Source: Oligoflexia bacterium (lineage in GTDB: Bacteria; Bdellovibrionota; UBA1018). Taken from it: 50,159 nucleotides of DNA. The stretch covers positions 1-50,159 of the forward strand of contig CAITVN010000156.1 in NCBI GenBank assembly GCA_903895855.1, in the 5' to 3' direction. The notes beneath the pieces were generated by a model, which was given only the letters and a program-made list of their open reading frames with translations, ran no database searches and was not told the origin of the DNA. The translations under genes and the position numbers were made by a program. Positions 33,560 to 41,541 of the stretch are shown piece after piece. The number at the start of each line of letters is the position of its first letter. The first letter of the stretch is position 1.

Positions 33560-33771
33560 ATCTCAAACCAGAGTTTTTTAAGGTGAGGAATCAACTCAGG
33601 GCCGTACCGTTTAGCCGCACCGGCCTTACTTGAGCGGGGTCCAATAGGCTGATTCAATAACCGAATCGCGTGCTTTCTCGAATAACGGCAGTTAAGCGAA
33701 AATTCAGTTAAAATGTGTCCTTTTTGACGGCGATTCGAATTTTTGTAGCGTTCTCTAATGGCCTCCGTACT
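33560..33771 (-). pseudogene. remnant of a DDE/integrase-type transposase N-terminus
   Basis: On the minus strand an open frame without a start codon reads AIRERYKNSNRRQKGHILTE then FSLNCRYSRKHAIRLLNQ, and further on RYGPELIPHLKKLWFEMKQ. This order matches the N-terminal region of IS481/ISNCY-like integrase-core transposases (helix-turn-helix, then the 'L..LW' block before the catalytic core). The catalytic DDE region is absent, and the frame then enters the terminator region. It is a fragment with no start codon and no inverted repeats that I can see. It lies in the 440-base gap between two secreted-protein genes, which otherwise seems to hold only the terminator and a promoter. Confidence 0.6.
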
Positions 33772-33924
33772 TTAATAAATCTGCCTTCGGTATCAATTTC
33801 ACTGACGCCACTGGGTTGCCAATAAAGTCAAAGTAGACACATTGTAAATGTTTTCTCAATGTCTTATCGTTACTCAAGTGTGATAGTAAATCGACCGAAA
33901 GTCGAAATAGAAAAGGGGAAAACT

Positions 33925-34137
33925 ATGGTATCAAAATTTAGTTATTTTTTAGGGGTAACAATATTTTTGTCACTAATTGGAGCTAGTTCATCGATGGGTG
34001 CAACATTAGTCGCTCCCTTAGTAGTAAATAAAATTAGACCAAACTATACAACCTTGGCCAAATCAAAAATGAATTTGCAAGCAATTAAGGCAAAGCGGTC
34101 TGCCCATAAGGTCATTAAAATTCAAACGCAAAAATAG
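33925..34137 (+). CDS. small secreted basic peptide
   Basis: A 70-residue precursor. AAGGGGAAAACT precedes ATG 33925 and a signal peptide follows (SYFLGVTIFLSLIGASSSMG, cleavage near GA). The mature peptide of about 45 residues is basic (Lys/Arg-rich, KAKRSAHKVIKIQ) with no Cys. It could be a secreted peptide or a short periplasmic protein. The open frame extends upstream to 33859 without a ribosome site. No family recognised. Confidence 0.5.
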   Translation: MVSKFSYFLGVTIFLSLIGASSSMGATLVAPLVVNKIRPNYTTLAKSKMNLQAIKAKRSAHKVIKIQTQK

Positions 34138-34192
34138 TGCTGAGTGTTAATACATTAAATGAATAAAATTAATTATTAAAGAAGGGGATCGT

Positions 34193-34819
34193 ATGAGAAA
34201 TTTTGGTTTACCAGTGGTTTGTTTAGTTTCGTTTTTAGGTCTTTTTCAGTCGGGTTCTGCGGCCTTTAAATCGATTACCATCAGTAGTTTTGATGTGCCT
34301 TGTAATGAATATGCCGAAGAGACGATGAAGCAAGTAAGTTCGGGAGCAAGTTATGGTTGCGGATTTAGTCCCACCGATTATGGATGGAACTCAGAACGCA
34401 GCATCCATTTTAACTGGTGTGTAAGTGGCCTCAAAGATGGAAGTGTTCATGAGGCTGACCTCAACTCCAGCCTAACTGATCGAGACACGAAACTCACTCA
34501 GTGCCAGGCTAACGCTGACAAATACCACACGATGAGAACAAATCTTTGCCCAACATTCACTGAGCGATCAACGAGAATGGCTAAGATCTATCCACTTCTA
34601 GAATGCTCTGGCGGTGATACTGGCGGTGCATTTAATCTTGATTCAAGCGTACACTCTAATTGGTGTTCAAACTTAGACGTCGCCCAGCTCGGGCACCCTG
34701 AATGGACACTTTTGGATGATCACTCTGAAGACTTGAAAGCCTTCCTTCAGGCTGACCTTGATGCAAAAGCCGCGACGATTTACGGCAGTCAGTGCTCATC
34801 CATGAATCACCATTTTTAA
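34193..34819 (+). CDS. secreted Cys-containing protein with an internal duplication
   Basis: A 208-residue protein with a clear signal peptide (MRNFGLPVVCLVSFLGLFQS, cleavage after SAA) and AAGAAGGGG upstream. It seems to carry two copies of one module, each beginning with S-[IV]-H-x-N-W-C (SIHFNWC near residue 70, SVHSNWC near 152) followed by an acidic helical stretch (LTDRDTKL; LLDDHSEDLKAF). About nine Cys suggest disulfides. No family recognised. It is followed directly by a strong terminator. Confidence 0.72.
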   Translation: MRNFGLPVVCLVSFLGLFQSGSAAFKSITISSFDVPCNEYAEETMKQVSSGASYGCGFSPTDYGWNSERSIHFNWCVSGLKDGSVHEADLNSSLTDRDTKLTQCQANADKYHTMRTNLCPTFTERSTRMAKIYPLLECSGGDTGGAFNLDSSVHSNWCSNLDVAQLGHPEWTLLDDHSEDLKAFLQADLDAKAATIYGSQCSSMNHHF

Positions 34820-34850
34820 GAAGGCCTAGGTTAATATCTAATGATAGAGG

Positions 34851-34885
34851 TCGGCGACAGAAAATTTCTGTCGCCGATTTTTTTT
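34851..34885 (+). terminator. Rho-independent terminator of the duplicated secreted gene
   Basis: TCGGCGACAGA at 34851 pairs perfectly with TCTGTCGCCGA ending at 34877, with a five-base loop, and is followed by T8. The 390 bases from here to lipA hold no supported gene apart from the structured RNA candidate below. Confidence 0.93.
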
Positions 34886-35137
34886 GAACTGTCGAAATCA
34901 CTCTGTTTGGGGCTGTCCACTAAACCGCGGCAAGATCAGGAAAGGTTCGGTCAGTAATGTCCGAAATGCGACAATTGCCCAAACCTGACTCTTCCGCCGT
35001 TTAATTTCTCGTGGGCACTCTGATTCGCTGGTTACTCCTTTTTCACCTGTAAAAAACTTTGACAGACCGAGAACTGCTGTTCGCACTCTAGCCCGATTAT
35101 AGGCACTCGCCGGGCATTAAAAGAGCATGGCACACCG

Positions 35138-35228
35138 CGTGCATATGTGGTTCCCGTCCGCAAGATGCGGCTCATATACTACTCCTCTCTCTCTGGCCCT
35201 TTGGCAATTCTTGCCAAAGGGCTTTTTT
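35138..35228 (+). ncRNA. candidate small RNA or leader before lipA
   Basis: Two structures in a row: a hairpin in which GCATATG (35141-35147) faces CATATAC (35173-35179) around an inner CCGCA-AGA-TGCGG stem, then a single-stranded C/U-rich stretch CTCCTCTCTCTCT (35182-35194), then a strong terminator. The CU-rich part is complementary to ribosome-binding sites (anti-Shine-Dalgarno), as in known base-pairing small RNAs. The 5' end is not known; a TTGACA at 35059 lacks a good -10. It could instead be the attenuated leader of lipA, which starts 50 bases further on. Confidence 0.45.
35196..35228 (+). terminator. strong intrinsic terminator upstream of lipA
   Basis: A perfect 12-bp stem, GCCCTTTGGCAA with TTGCCAAAGGGC, a three-base loop and T6. 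It ends 49 bases before the lipA start, so it either closes a small RNA or acts as an attenuator. Confidence 0.9.
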
Positions 35229-35277
35229 CTTTTTCAAAGGTACTTTATAAGGTTCAGAGAGAACGGAACCCTAAGTG

Positions 35278-36369
35278 ATGAATCTTCCTGAAAACCAGCC
35301 TTTACCCCCGAAGCCGAGCCTGCCTTCAGGTTTGCGTGAGCTACCCGTTTTGAACCCTCACCTTGAATTGAATGCCATGAATGCCGTGAAGGTTACGAGC
35401 GCCATCAGTGCCGCCGAGGCTGCCCGCCGGCCGTTGTCTCCGTCTCGGGCTCGCGAAATTGCGGCCGAAAAGAAGCCAGCTTGGTTGAAAATTCGACCCC
35501 CGGCTGGTGAGAATTACCACCAAATCAAAGAAATGTTGAACGAGCGCAAGCTTCACACGGTCTGCCAAGAGGCGCGCTGTCCGAACGTCGCTGAGTGCTG
35601 GGCATCGGGCACGGCTACCTTTATGCTTGGCGGTGACACCTGTACCCGGGCTTGCCGGTTTTGTGCGATTAAGACTATGCGTAGGCCTCCAGATCTTGAT
35701 CCGAACGAGCCCGATCACATCGCTTCGAGTGTAGCGACTCTCGGTCTACATTACGTGGTGCTGACCAGTGTTGACCGTGATGACATGGTCGATGGAGGGG
35801 CTGAACACTTTGCAAAAACCGTCAGCGGTATTAAAACGAGAAACCCAAAGATTCTGGTTGAAGCCCTGGTCTCAGATTTTCGGGGTCGAGTTGAATCGAT
35901 TGAAGCGATTGTCGACTCGGGTGTTGATGTGTATGCGCACAATATTGAAACGGTGAAGGCGTTGCAGTACCGCGTGCGTGATCCACGGGCTAATTATGAC
36001 CAATCGCTTGAGACGCTTAAAGTCGCGAAGCGTATCGCAGCCGAGCGTCGCGAAAGCGCAGGTCGTAAGCCTATGTTTACGAAAAGCTCGATCATGTTGG
36101 GATTGGGTGAAACCGAAGACGAACTCAAAGAGGCGTTTGCTGATTTGCGAGCCCACGGAGCCGATGTTTTGACGTTGGGTCAATACCTACGCCCAACTGC
36201 GACTCACTTGCCTGTCGAGAGGTTCTATTCGCCCGAAGAATTTGCAGCGCTCGAAGAAATCGCTCGGGACTATGGGTTCTTGTACATCGCCGCTGGGCCG
36301 CTGGTGCGTTCAAGTTACCGCGCGGGCGAGTTCTTTATTCAGTCGTTGCTGGCAACCCCTGCTGGCTGA
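35278..36369 (+). CDS. lipA: lipoyl synthase
   Basis: A radical-SAM enzyme that inserts two sulfurs into protein-bound octanoyl groups to make lipoyl groups. Both clusters' ligands are present: Cys96, Cys101, Cys107 (CQEARCPNVAEC, auxiliary cluster) and the radical-SAM Cys122, Cys126, Cys129 (CTRACRFC). The family's C-terminal RSSYRAGEFF supplies the serine ligand. 363 residues is longer than usual (about 320) because of an N-terminal extension of about 40-60 residues rich in Pro/Ala. ATG at 35278 is chosen over GTG at 35275. It serves the E2 encoded at 38803; lipB is at 41541. Confidence 0.97.
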   Translation: MNLPENQPLPPKPSLPSGLRELPVLNPHLELNAMNAVKVTSAISAAEAARRPLSPSRAREIAAEKKPAWLKIRPPAGENYHQIKEMLNERKLHTVCQEARCPNVAECWASGTATFMLGGDTCTRACRFCAIKTMRRPPDLDPNEPDHIASSVATLGLHYVVLTSVDRDDMVDGGAEHFAKTVSGIKTRNPKILVEALVSDFRGRVESIEAIVDSGVDVYAHNIETVKALQYRVRDPRANYDQSLETLKVAKRIAAERRESAGRKPMFTKSSIMLGLGETEDELKEAFADLRAHGADVLTLGQYLRPTATHLPVERFYSPEEFAALEEIARDYGFLYIAAGPLVRSSYRAGEFFIQSLLATPAG

Positions 36370-36385
36370 CGGTAGTAAAAACCGC

Positions 36386-36415
36386 TTTACAGGTCAATGT
36401 ATCTCCTGGTATGAT
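36386..36415 (+). promoter_or_regulatory. sigma-70-type promoter of the toxin/antitoxin pair
   Basis: TTTACA at 36386 and TATGAT at 36410 are separated by 18 bases, five of six matches for each box. The start of the toxin gene is 31 bases downstream. Confidence 0.6.
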
Positions 36416-36445
36416 GTATATTAGGTAGGCGGCGAGGTCTATTTT

Positions 36446-36721
36446 ATGAGTCCTAAGTTTGAGCGTCAGTACTTAACTGACGGGAGTTTTGTCGAGCGTG
36501 CAGTCGATGCAATTAAACCCGACAAATGGCGTAATCATGGGGTCCGGTATCGACTAGCTTGGGTTCAAAGTGGAAAGTGTAGAGTTTTATTTGATAATCA
36601 TCATGGAAAAATTGATCACTTTCATATCGATGAAAATGAGATGCCTTATCAGTTTGTCAGTCTTGATCAGCTTTTAGAAGATTTTTATTCAGAAATCCGA
36701 CAATTAGGAGGGGCTGTATGA
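36446..36721 (+). CDS. TumE-family toxin of a toxin-antitoxin pair
   Basis: A 91-residue protein of the DUF6516/TumE type (MSPKFERQYLTDGSFVERAV, then RYRLAWVQSGKCRVLFDNHH and GKIDHFHIDENEMPYQF). The family is annotated as the toxin part of type II toxin-antitoxin pairs together with an HTH antitoxin. That is what follows here, with an ATGA overlap. Size and gene order agree with the family. The recognition is from memory of the pattern, without a search. Confidence 0.72.
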   Translation: MSPKFERQYLTDGSFVERAVDAIKPDKWRNHGVRYRLAWVQSGKCRVLFDNHHGKIDHFHIDENEMPYQFVSLDQLLEDFYSEIRQLGGAV

Positions 36722-37119
36722 AAGCGAGAAAATTCAAAATTAAAGTCAATCGGCCCGGAGATTCGCCTACAGATTCCTTTAAAAGAGAAACCATTGAAGA
36801 TTTGAAACGCATTCAACGTGGCGAAAAGCTTCTCGATTCTGAATATGATATTGTCATTAATTTTCCAGATATTTCTTGGCTTAACAAGATTGTTAGTCCC
36901 GAGCGGTTACGAATTTATCAGACCATTAAAGATAAGAAGCCGAGTTCAATTTACGAGCTTGCGAAGTTACTGAATAGGGCTGTCGCTAATGTTCAAAGAG
37001 ATGTGCATGAGTTAGCTGAGTTCGGAGTGATTGAATTGCGTAAAACCCGTAAAAAAGGGCAAAAGCGAGAAACGATTCAGCCTGAATGTAATTGGGATGC
37101 TTTGGATATTGCAGTTTGA
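36718..37119 (+). CDS. winged-helix antitoxin/regulator (HVO_A0114-like)
   Basis: A 133-residue DNA-binding protein. Residues about 65-120 form a winged helix-turn-helix (LRIYQTIKDKKPSSIYELAK, LLNRAVANVQRDVHELAEFG VIEL), as in the HVO_A0114 family of putative antitoxins that accompany TumE-type toxins. The N-terminal part is charged and probably holds the toxin-binding segment. Translation starts within the toxin stop (ATGA), with GGAGGGG upstream. It probably represses its own promoter at 36386-36415. Confidence 0.75.
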   Translation: MKARKFKIKVNRPGDSPTDSFKRETIEDLKRIQRGEKLLDSEYDIVINFPDISWLNKIVSPERLRIYQTIKDKKPSSIYELAKLLNRAVANVQRDVHELAEFGVIELRKTRKKGQKRETIQPECNWDALDIAV

Positions 37120-37214
37120 GTTGGCGAGGCGTGAAATTTTTAAAGTAGCGTGAATCATTTTTTGTCACCTAAATGGTCGCAGGTTACACAGTTCGACTCC
37201 AATTGTAATCTTTG

Positions 37215-38552
37215 CTATTCTAGCCACGCTAATTCTTTCGATTTTGCCCATTCAGCTACACTCATGATGTCTATTCGGTGTTTAGAGTCGCTTTGAATTT
37301 CTTGTTCAGTTTCTAGTGTGAGAATGAGCCCTCGCTTTTTATCAAAGCGTTTCATCGCCGCGGTCAGGCCCCGCACTTCTCGATCTAAAGTGGTGGGGTC
37401 GTCGATTCGTTCACAGACTTGGATCAGGCTTTTCTGGTCTACTACAAAGTCTACCTCGCTACCGTCTTTGTCTTGAAAATAGTGAAGGGTGTGGCCACGC
37501 AGCCTTAACTCAAGAAATACAAAATTCTCGAGCAGTCTACCGATTCCGGGAAATGTGCTGCCTGAATTAGCTAAGAGTAAACCATTGTCGATCCAGTAGA
37601 CTTTTTTGGGATTCACATTTTGCTTTTGCCGGCTAGGAGAGTACAGCGAAACCGGAAACGCCAAAAAGCAATCTTCGACCGAGGCTAAGTACTCGGCGAC
37701 TTTGACTTTACTACTGGTGTGACCTTGCGCAATAAGGCGTTCGTTCATCTTGTTGAGTGAAAAATAAGATGAAACTTGATTCATGAGCAGTTGAACGAAA
37801 GCCTTCAAAAGGTGAATGTCAGTAAACTCGTTTCGTTCGACTAAATCGCGAAAAAACAGGGTTTCAAAATACTGTTGAAGTAATTTCTGATGTTGAATTT
37901 TTGGGATCGTTAAGAGAGCAGGAAACCCCCCTTCAAGTAATTGTTTCTTGAGTAGCCGTCGTCTTGCCGATTTCTGGGGCGTGCTGACTCCCGCTGGGAT
38001 CTTTTTTGCTTTGATCATTTCTGCAAAACTAAACGGAAATATTTCAGACGCTAAAGAGCGTCCTCTCATCGAAGTCGCGATCTCGCGACTCAGCATTTTC
38101 GCTGAAGACCCCGTGATGAATACTCTGTTCTTGGGATTGCGGGTCAGTCTTTCAATTAAGACTTCCCAGCCGGGTACAACTTGAATTTCATCGAAGACCC
38201 AGGCCTGGGTTTCTCCATATTTTTCTCCATGGGTTTCTCCGTATTTTTCTGTGAAGACTTCGGTGATTCGGCCTAATTCGGCAACTGTCAAATCACCCAG
38301 GCGCTCATCGATGAGGTTGAGGTAGAAAAAAGGAGAGGCGCGATCAAAGTAACCCTCTTCGAATAGGGTTTGACCCAGGAACGTTGATTTTCCGGCTCGA
38401 CGCACGCCAATGAGAATTTGCGCTAATCTTGGCGAAGGGCTCAATTTTTGGTTACGCACCACTAAGGGCTCATTGAGTGTCTGCTTAAGTGAGTCAAATT
38501 GGTCTGCGAGGATGGTTGCGTAATAGTCGTTCGGTTTAAACGAGTTAATCAT
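37215..38552 (-). CDS. orphan AAA ATPase with C-terminal DUF4143 domain
   Basis: A 445-residue ATPase of the AAA_14/DUF4143 group, common in single isolated copies in bacteria and archaea; function unknown. Walker A is GVRRAGKST (residues 49-57) and Walker B is WVFDEIQ (Asp121, Glu122), followed by sensor block RVFITGSSAKML. The C-terminal half from about 200 is DUF4143, ending with a nuclease-like block (GSEVDFVVDQKSLIQV), whose D/E-x-D-F-V pattern resembles PD-(D/E)XK sites. There is an in-frame duplication EKYGETHGEKYGETQ between residues 102 and 116. Two operator-like palindromes lie at its start. Confidence 0.88.
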   Translation of the reverse strand: MINSFKPNDYYATILADQFDSLKQTLNEPLVVRNQKLSPSPRLAQILIGVRRAGKSTFLGQTLFEEGYFDRASPFFYLNLIDERLGDLTVAELGRITEVFTEKYGETHGEKYGETQAWVFDEIQVVPGWEVLIERLTRNPKNRVFITGSSAKMLSREIATSMRGRSLASEIFPFSFAEMIKAKKIPAGVSTPQKSARRRLLKKQLLEGGFPALLTIPKIQHQKLLQQYFETLFFRDLVERNEFTDIHLLKAFVQLLMNQVSSYFSLNKMNERLIAQGHTSSKVKVAEYLASVEDCFLAFPVSLYSPSRQKQNVNPKKVYWIDNGLLLANSGSTFPGIGRLLENFVFLELRLRGHTLHYFQDKDGSEVDFVVDQKSLIQVCERIDDPTTLDREVRGLTAAMKRFDKKRGLILTLETEQEIQSDSKHRIDIMSVAEWAKSKELAWLE

Positions 38553-38603
38553 GGTAAAGATATTTTACCACTTTTTAGCATAAATGGTAAAGTTTTTTTA
38601 CCA
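38552..38603. promoter_or_regulatory. two identical operator palindromes at the AAA ATPase promoter
   Basis: TGGTAAA-N5-TTTACCA occurs twice, at 38552-38570 and 38585-38603, with centres 33 bases apart, about three helical turns. The first touches the start codon. On the minus strand TTGGTA and TATGCT are spaced by 16 bases, so the second palindrome covers the -35 region and the first lies between the -10 and the start: a classic repressor layout. The repressor is not known; the ATPase itself has no obvious DNA-binding helix. Confidence 0.75.
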
Positions 38604-38753
38604 ACTAGATGCTAGACGAACGGGTAGAGGTAGTGACTTGACCCTCTAGTCGAAGGTTGAATTTCATTGCGTAATTTTGATTATTAACTTAATCGATTTT
38701 CGGTGAATTCAGATTGAATTCTGATGGGTTACCCCCAATAATGGGTTAAGTTT

Positions 38754-38789
38754 AAAATTTGGCAGAAAATTTGGCAGAAAATTTGAAAG
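38754..38789 (+). repeat. three tandem 12-base units in the E2 leader
   Basis: AAAATTTGGCAG at 38754 and 38766, then AAAATTTGAAAG at 38778, just before the E2 start at 38803. The third unit supplies part of the purine-rich ribosome site. It could be a target of a regulator or simple slippage. Confidence 0.6.
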
Positions 38790-38802
38790 AGAGACAACAT
38801 CG

Positions 38803-40116
38803 ATGGATTTGAAATTACCCGAGCTTGGCGAAGGCGTTCACGAAGGCGAATTAGTAAAATGGAGAGTGAAAGTCGGAGACCTCGTCAAAGACGATCAAGT
38901 CGTCTGCGAAATCATGACTGATAAAGCAACCGTTGAGTTGCCTGCCCCATTTAGCGGCAAAGTGACTTCGTTATCAGCAAAAGAAGGCGATACGATTCAC
39001 GTAGGACAAATTGTACTGACTTATGAAGGAGGTGCTTCGAGTGCTGTGTCGTCGGGAACTTCCGTGGGCGCTTCCGCCAGCTCGCACGCACCGGCAAGTA
39101 TCGCGGCTGCGCATGCGGCGCCATCGCCCACCGCCACAGCGGCGGTGAGTCTCGGTGCGGGATCTTCGTCTGGTGTCGCTACTGACGTCGCTGCTGCACC
39201 TTCAACCAGGCGCTTAGCGCGCGAAATGGGCGTCGATCTTGCGCGTGTCACGGGCTCAGGGCCTCATGGGCGCGTGATGAAAGCTGATCTTGAGCGTGCG
39301 ACCGGCGCGGGGGCTGTTTCGGCTGGCAACTCTAGACCCGCAACTAGCGGCGCGGCTTCGGCAATGTCACCGATGGCCGTGAAGTCTTCAGCCCAGTTCA
39401 TCGAGCGAGAGACCCGCGTGCCGATGAAAGGCTTGCGTAAGAAAATCGCTGAAAAAATGCGCTTATCGAAAGATCACGCAGCCCATTTCACTTATGTCGA
39501 AGAGGCCGATGCCTCAGAGCTCGTGAAACTGCGTGCGGCAGCAAAAGAGTTGGGCGCTAAATCAGGAGTCAAAGTCACGTACTTGCCATTCATCATGAAG
39601 GCCATGGTTGCGGCACTTAGGCAGTATCCGATCTTAAACAGTTCGTTCGATGAAGCGGCTGGTGAAATTGTGTACAAAAACTATTTCAATATTTCGCTAT
39701 CGATTCAAACCGAAGACGGTCTGACTGCACCCGTGGTTAAATCAGTCGAGTCGAAATCGGTATTAGAGCTAGCCAAAGACATTCAAGACTTGGTTGATCG
39801 CGCGAGAGCAAAGAAATTAACCCTCGATGACTTTCAAGACGGCACGATCACGCTCACTAATGCTGGCTCGATTGGCGGTCTATTCGCAACCCCGGTGATC
39901 AATTACCCAGAAGTCGCGATTTTAGGATTTAACAAAATATTTAGAAAACCGGTTGTTCGCGAATCAGGCGGACGCGAAGAAATCGTCATTCGCGATTGGA
40001 CCTATTTTTCAATCTCACTTGATCATCGCGTGGTTGATGGCGCCGTCGGTGCTGAGTTCATGAAAGCGTTTATTCAATACATTGAAAATCCAACGCTGCT
40101 ATTTATTGGAGGCTAA
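38803..40116 (+). CDS. 2-oxoacid dehydrogenase E2 (dihydrolipoyl acyltransferase)
   Basis: The core acyltransferase of a pyruvate, branched-chain or related 2-oxoacid dehydrogenase complex. Residues 1-78 are a lipoyl domain with Lys41 in MTDKATVEL. A long Ala/Ser-rich linker follows. Residues about 132-165 are the E1/E3-binding domain (STRRLAREMGVDLARVTGSG then PHGRVMKADL). The catalytic domain runs from about 205 and has DHRVVDG with His408. The Lys motif and the sequence around it resemble branched-chain E2 more than pyruvate E2, but I cannot decide. It is followed by E3 and lipB; no E1 gene is in the window. A GC-rich palindrome lies in the linker coding region. Confidence 0.93.
   Translation: MDLKLPELGEGVHEGELVKWRVKVGDLVKDDQVVCEIMTDKATVELPAPFSGKVTSLSAKEGDTIHVGQIVLTYEGGASSAVSSGTSVGASASSHAPASIAAAHAAPSPTATAAVSLGAGSSSGVATDVAAAPSTRRLAREMGVDLARVTGSGPHGRVMKADLERATGAGAVSAGNSRPATSGAASAMSPMAVKSSAQFIERETRVPMKGLRKKIAEKMRLSKDHAAHFTYVEEADASELVKLRAAAKELGAKSGVKVTYLPFIMKAMVAALRQYPILNSSFDEAAGEIVYKNYFNISLSIQTEDGLTAPVVKSVESKSVLELAKDIQDLVDRARAKKLTLDDFQDGTITLTNAGSIGGLFATPVINYPEVAILGFNKIFRKPVVRESGGREEIVIRDWTYFSISLDHRVVDGAVGAEFMKAFIQYIENPTLLFIGG
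39129..39147. repeat. GC-rich palindromic repeat, copy 1 (inside E2 linker)
   Basis: CACCGCCACAGCGGCGGTG: seven-base arms CACCGCC/GGCGGTG around ACAGC. It is identical to the copy at 41784-41802 and close to that at 41748-41766, yet is read in another frame here, giving T-A-T-A-A-V. So the similarity is at DNA level. Confidence 0.8.
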
Positions 40117-40122
40117 TTTTAA

Positions 40123-41541
40123 ATGTCAGTTTCACGAAGTGTTGATGTCGTAGTTTTGGGCGCTGGCCCTGCTGGGTATGTTTGTGCGATTCGCTTGGCG
40201 CAATTAGGTAAGAAAGTAACCGTCATTGATAAGGCAGAAGTCGGTGGAGTTTGCTTAAATCGCGGTTGCATTCCGTCAAAAGCACTCATTCACGCGGGCA
40301 GTTTGTATGAGAAAATTCGCCATGGTGCCGAGCTCGGCATCGTCGTCGAAAAAGCGCGTGTTGACATGCCGAAGCTCGTCGAATGGAAAAACGGAGTTGT
40401 CAAAAAACTCACGACAGGTGTTCAAGGGTTACTCAAAGCGAATGGCTGCGAGTTCATCGCAGGTGACGCGAAACTGCTTTCAAACACTTCGCTTGAAGTG
40501 AAAACTGCGGGTGGCAAGGCAACCGAAGTGTTGAATTTCAAAAATCTCGTCGTCGCTACAGGTTCGCGACCGATGGCGATCAAGGGGCTAGAAGTTGATA
40601 ACGTGCGTGTGCTCGATAGCACGGGCGCTCTTGATCAAACCGAAATTCCGAAACGCTTACTGTGCATTGGTGGCGGTTACATTGGGCTAGAGCTCGGCAC
40701 CTTTTATGCGAAAGTCGGTAGCGAAGTCACCGTCGTCGAGGCGGCGCCAAGAATCTTGATGAGCGTCGAAGCTGATCTCGCGAAAGTGGTCGAACGGGGT
40801 CTGAAAAAACGTAATGTGAAAGTGCTACTCAATACTCAAGTGAAATCGCTCGCGAGTAGTAAGACTGAAGTCAAAGCGACTTTCAAGTTGCCTGATGGCA
40901 AAGAGAGTACCGAAACGTTTGATAAAGTATTAGTGACGATTGGTAGAACTCCGAATACCGATGCGATCGGTTTAGAAAAAGCAGGCGTGAAGTGTGACGC
41001 CAAAGGATTCATCATCGTCGACGCCGCTCGAAAAACTTCGAATGCAGCCATCTACGCGATTGGTGATGTGGCCGGGCAACCGCTACTCGCGCACAAAGGT
41101 TCAAAAGAAGGTATCGTCGCGGCCGAAGCCATTGCGGGCATGAAGACTGTTTACGATGTGAAAGCGATGCCAGCGGTGGTGTTCACTGATCCTGAAGTAG
41201 CGACTGTGGGTTTGACCGAAGAAGAAGCCAAAGCAAAAGGATTTACCCCGAAAGTGGGAGTGTTTCCGTTTGCGGCCAATGGCCGAGCTCTTTCGGTTGC
41301 TGAACCTGACGGAATGGTAAAAGTCATCGGTGATGCCAAAACGGGTCGTTTATTGGGCGTGCACATTGTGGGCGTTGAGGCTTCGAACCTGATCGCTGAA
41401 GCGGCGTTGGCTCTTGAAATGGGTGCTCAAGTCGAAGATTTGGCACTGACCGTTCACGCGCACCCGACATTGCCTGAAACGATGATGGAAGCTGCCGAAG
41501 CGGTTCTTGGGCACGCGATTCATATTTTTCAGAAAAAATAA
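40123..41541 (+). CDS. lpdA: dihydrolipoyl dehydrogenase
   Basis: The E3 flavoenzyme, which reoxidises dihydrolipoyl groups with NAD. 472 residues. FAD-binding VVVLGAGPAGYVCAIRLAQ, redox disulfide Cys44/Cys49 in GGVCLNRGCIPSKAL, NAD-binding IGGGYIGLELGTFYAKVG, second FAD block (AIYAIGDVAGQPLLAHKGS) and the C-terminal HAHPTLPETMMEA with catalytic His. GGAGG lies upstream of the ATG, seven bases after E2. Confidence 0.97.
   Translation: MSVSRSVDVVVLGAGPAGYVCAIRLAQLGKKVTVIDKAEVGGVCLNRGCIPSKALIHAGSLYEKIRHGAELGIVVEKARVDMPKLVEWKNGVVKKLTTGVQGLLKANGCEFIAGDAKLLSNTSLEVKTAGGKATEVLNFKNLVVATGSRPMAIKGLEVDNVRVLDSTGALDQTEIPKRLLCIGGGYIGLELGTFYAKVGSEVTVVEAAPRILMSVEADLAKVVERGLKKRNVKVLLNTQVKSLASSKTEVKATFKLPDGKESTETFDKVLVTIGRTPNTDAIGLEKAGVKCDAKGFIIVDAARKTSNAAIYAIGDVAGQPLLAHKGSKEGIVAAEAIAGMKTVYDVKAMPAVVFTDPEVATVGLTEEEAKAKGFTPKVGVFPFAANGRALSVAEPDGMVKVIGDAKTGRLLGVHIVGVEASNLIAEAALALEMGAQVEDLALTVHAHPTLPETMMEAAEAVLGHAIHIFQKK

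Noticed and set aside
34898..35086. 62-codon open frame on the minus strand
   Set aside because: No ribosome site and no recognisable protein; it lies over a region better explained as leader or intergenic DNA.
37180..37205. tRNA-like GTTCGACTCC
   Set aside because: The T-arm stem does not pair and no acceptor or anticodon arm can be built around it.
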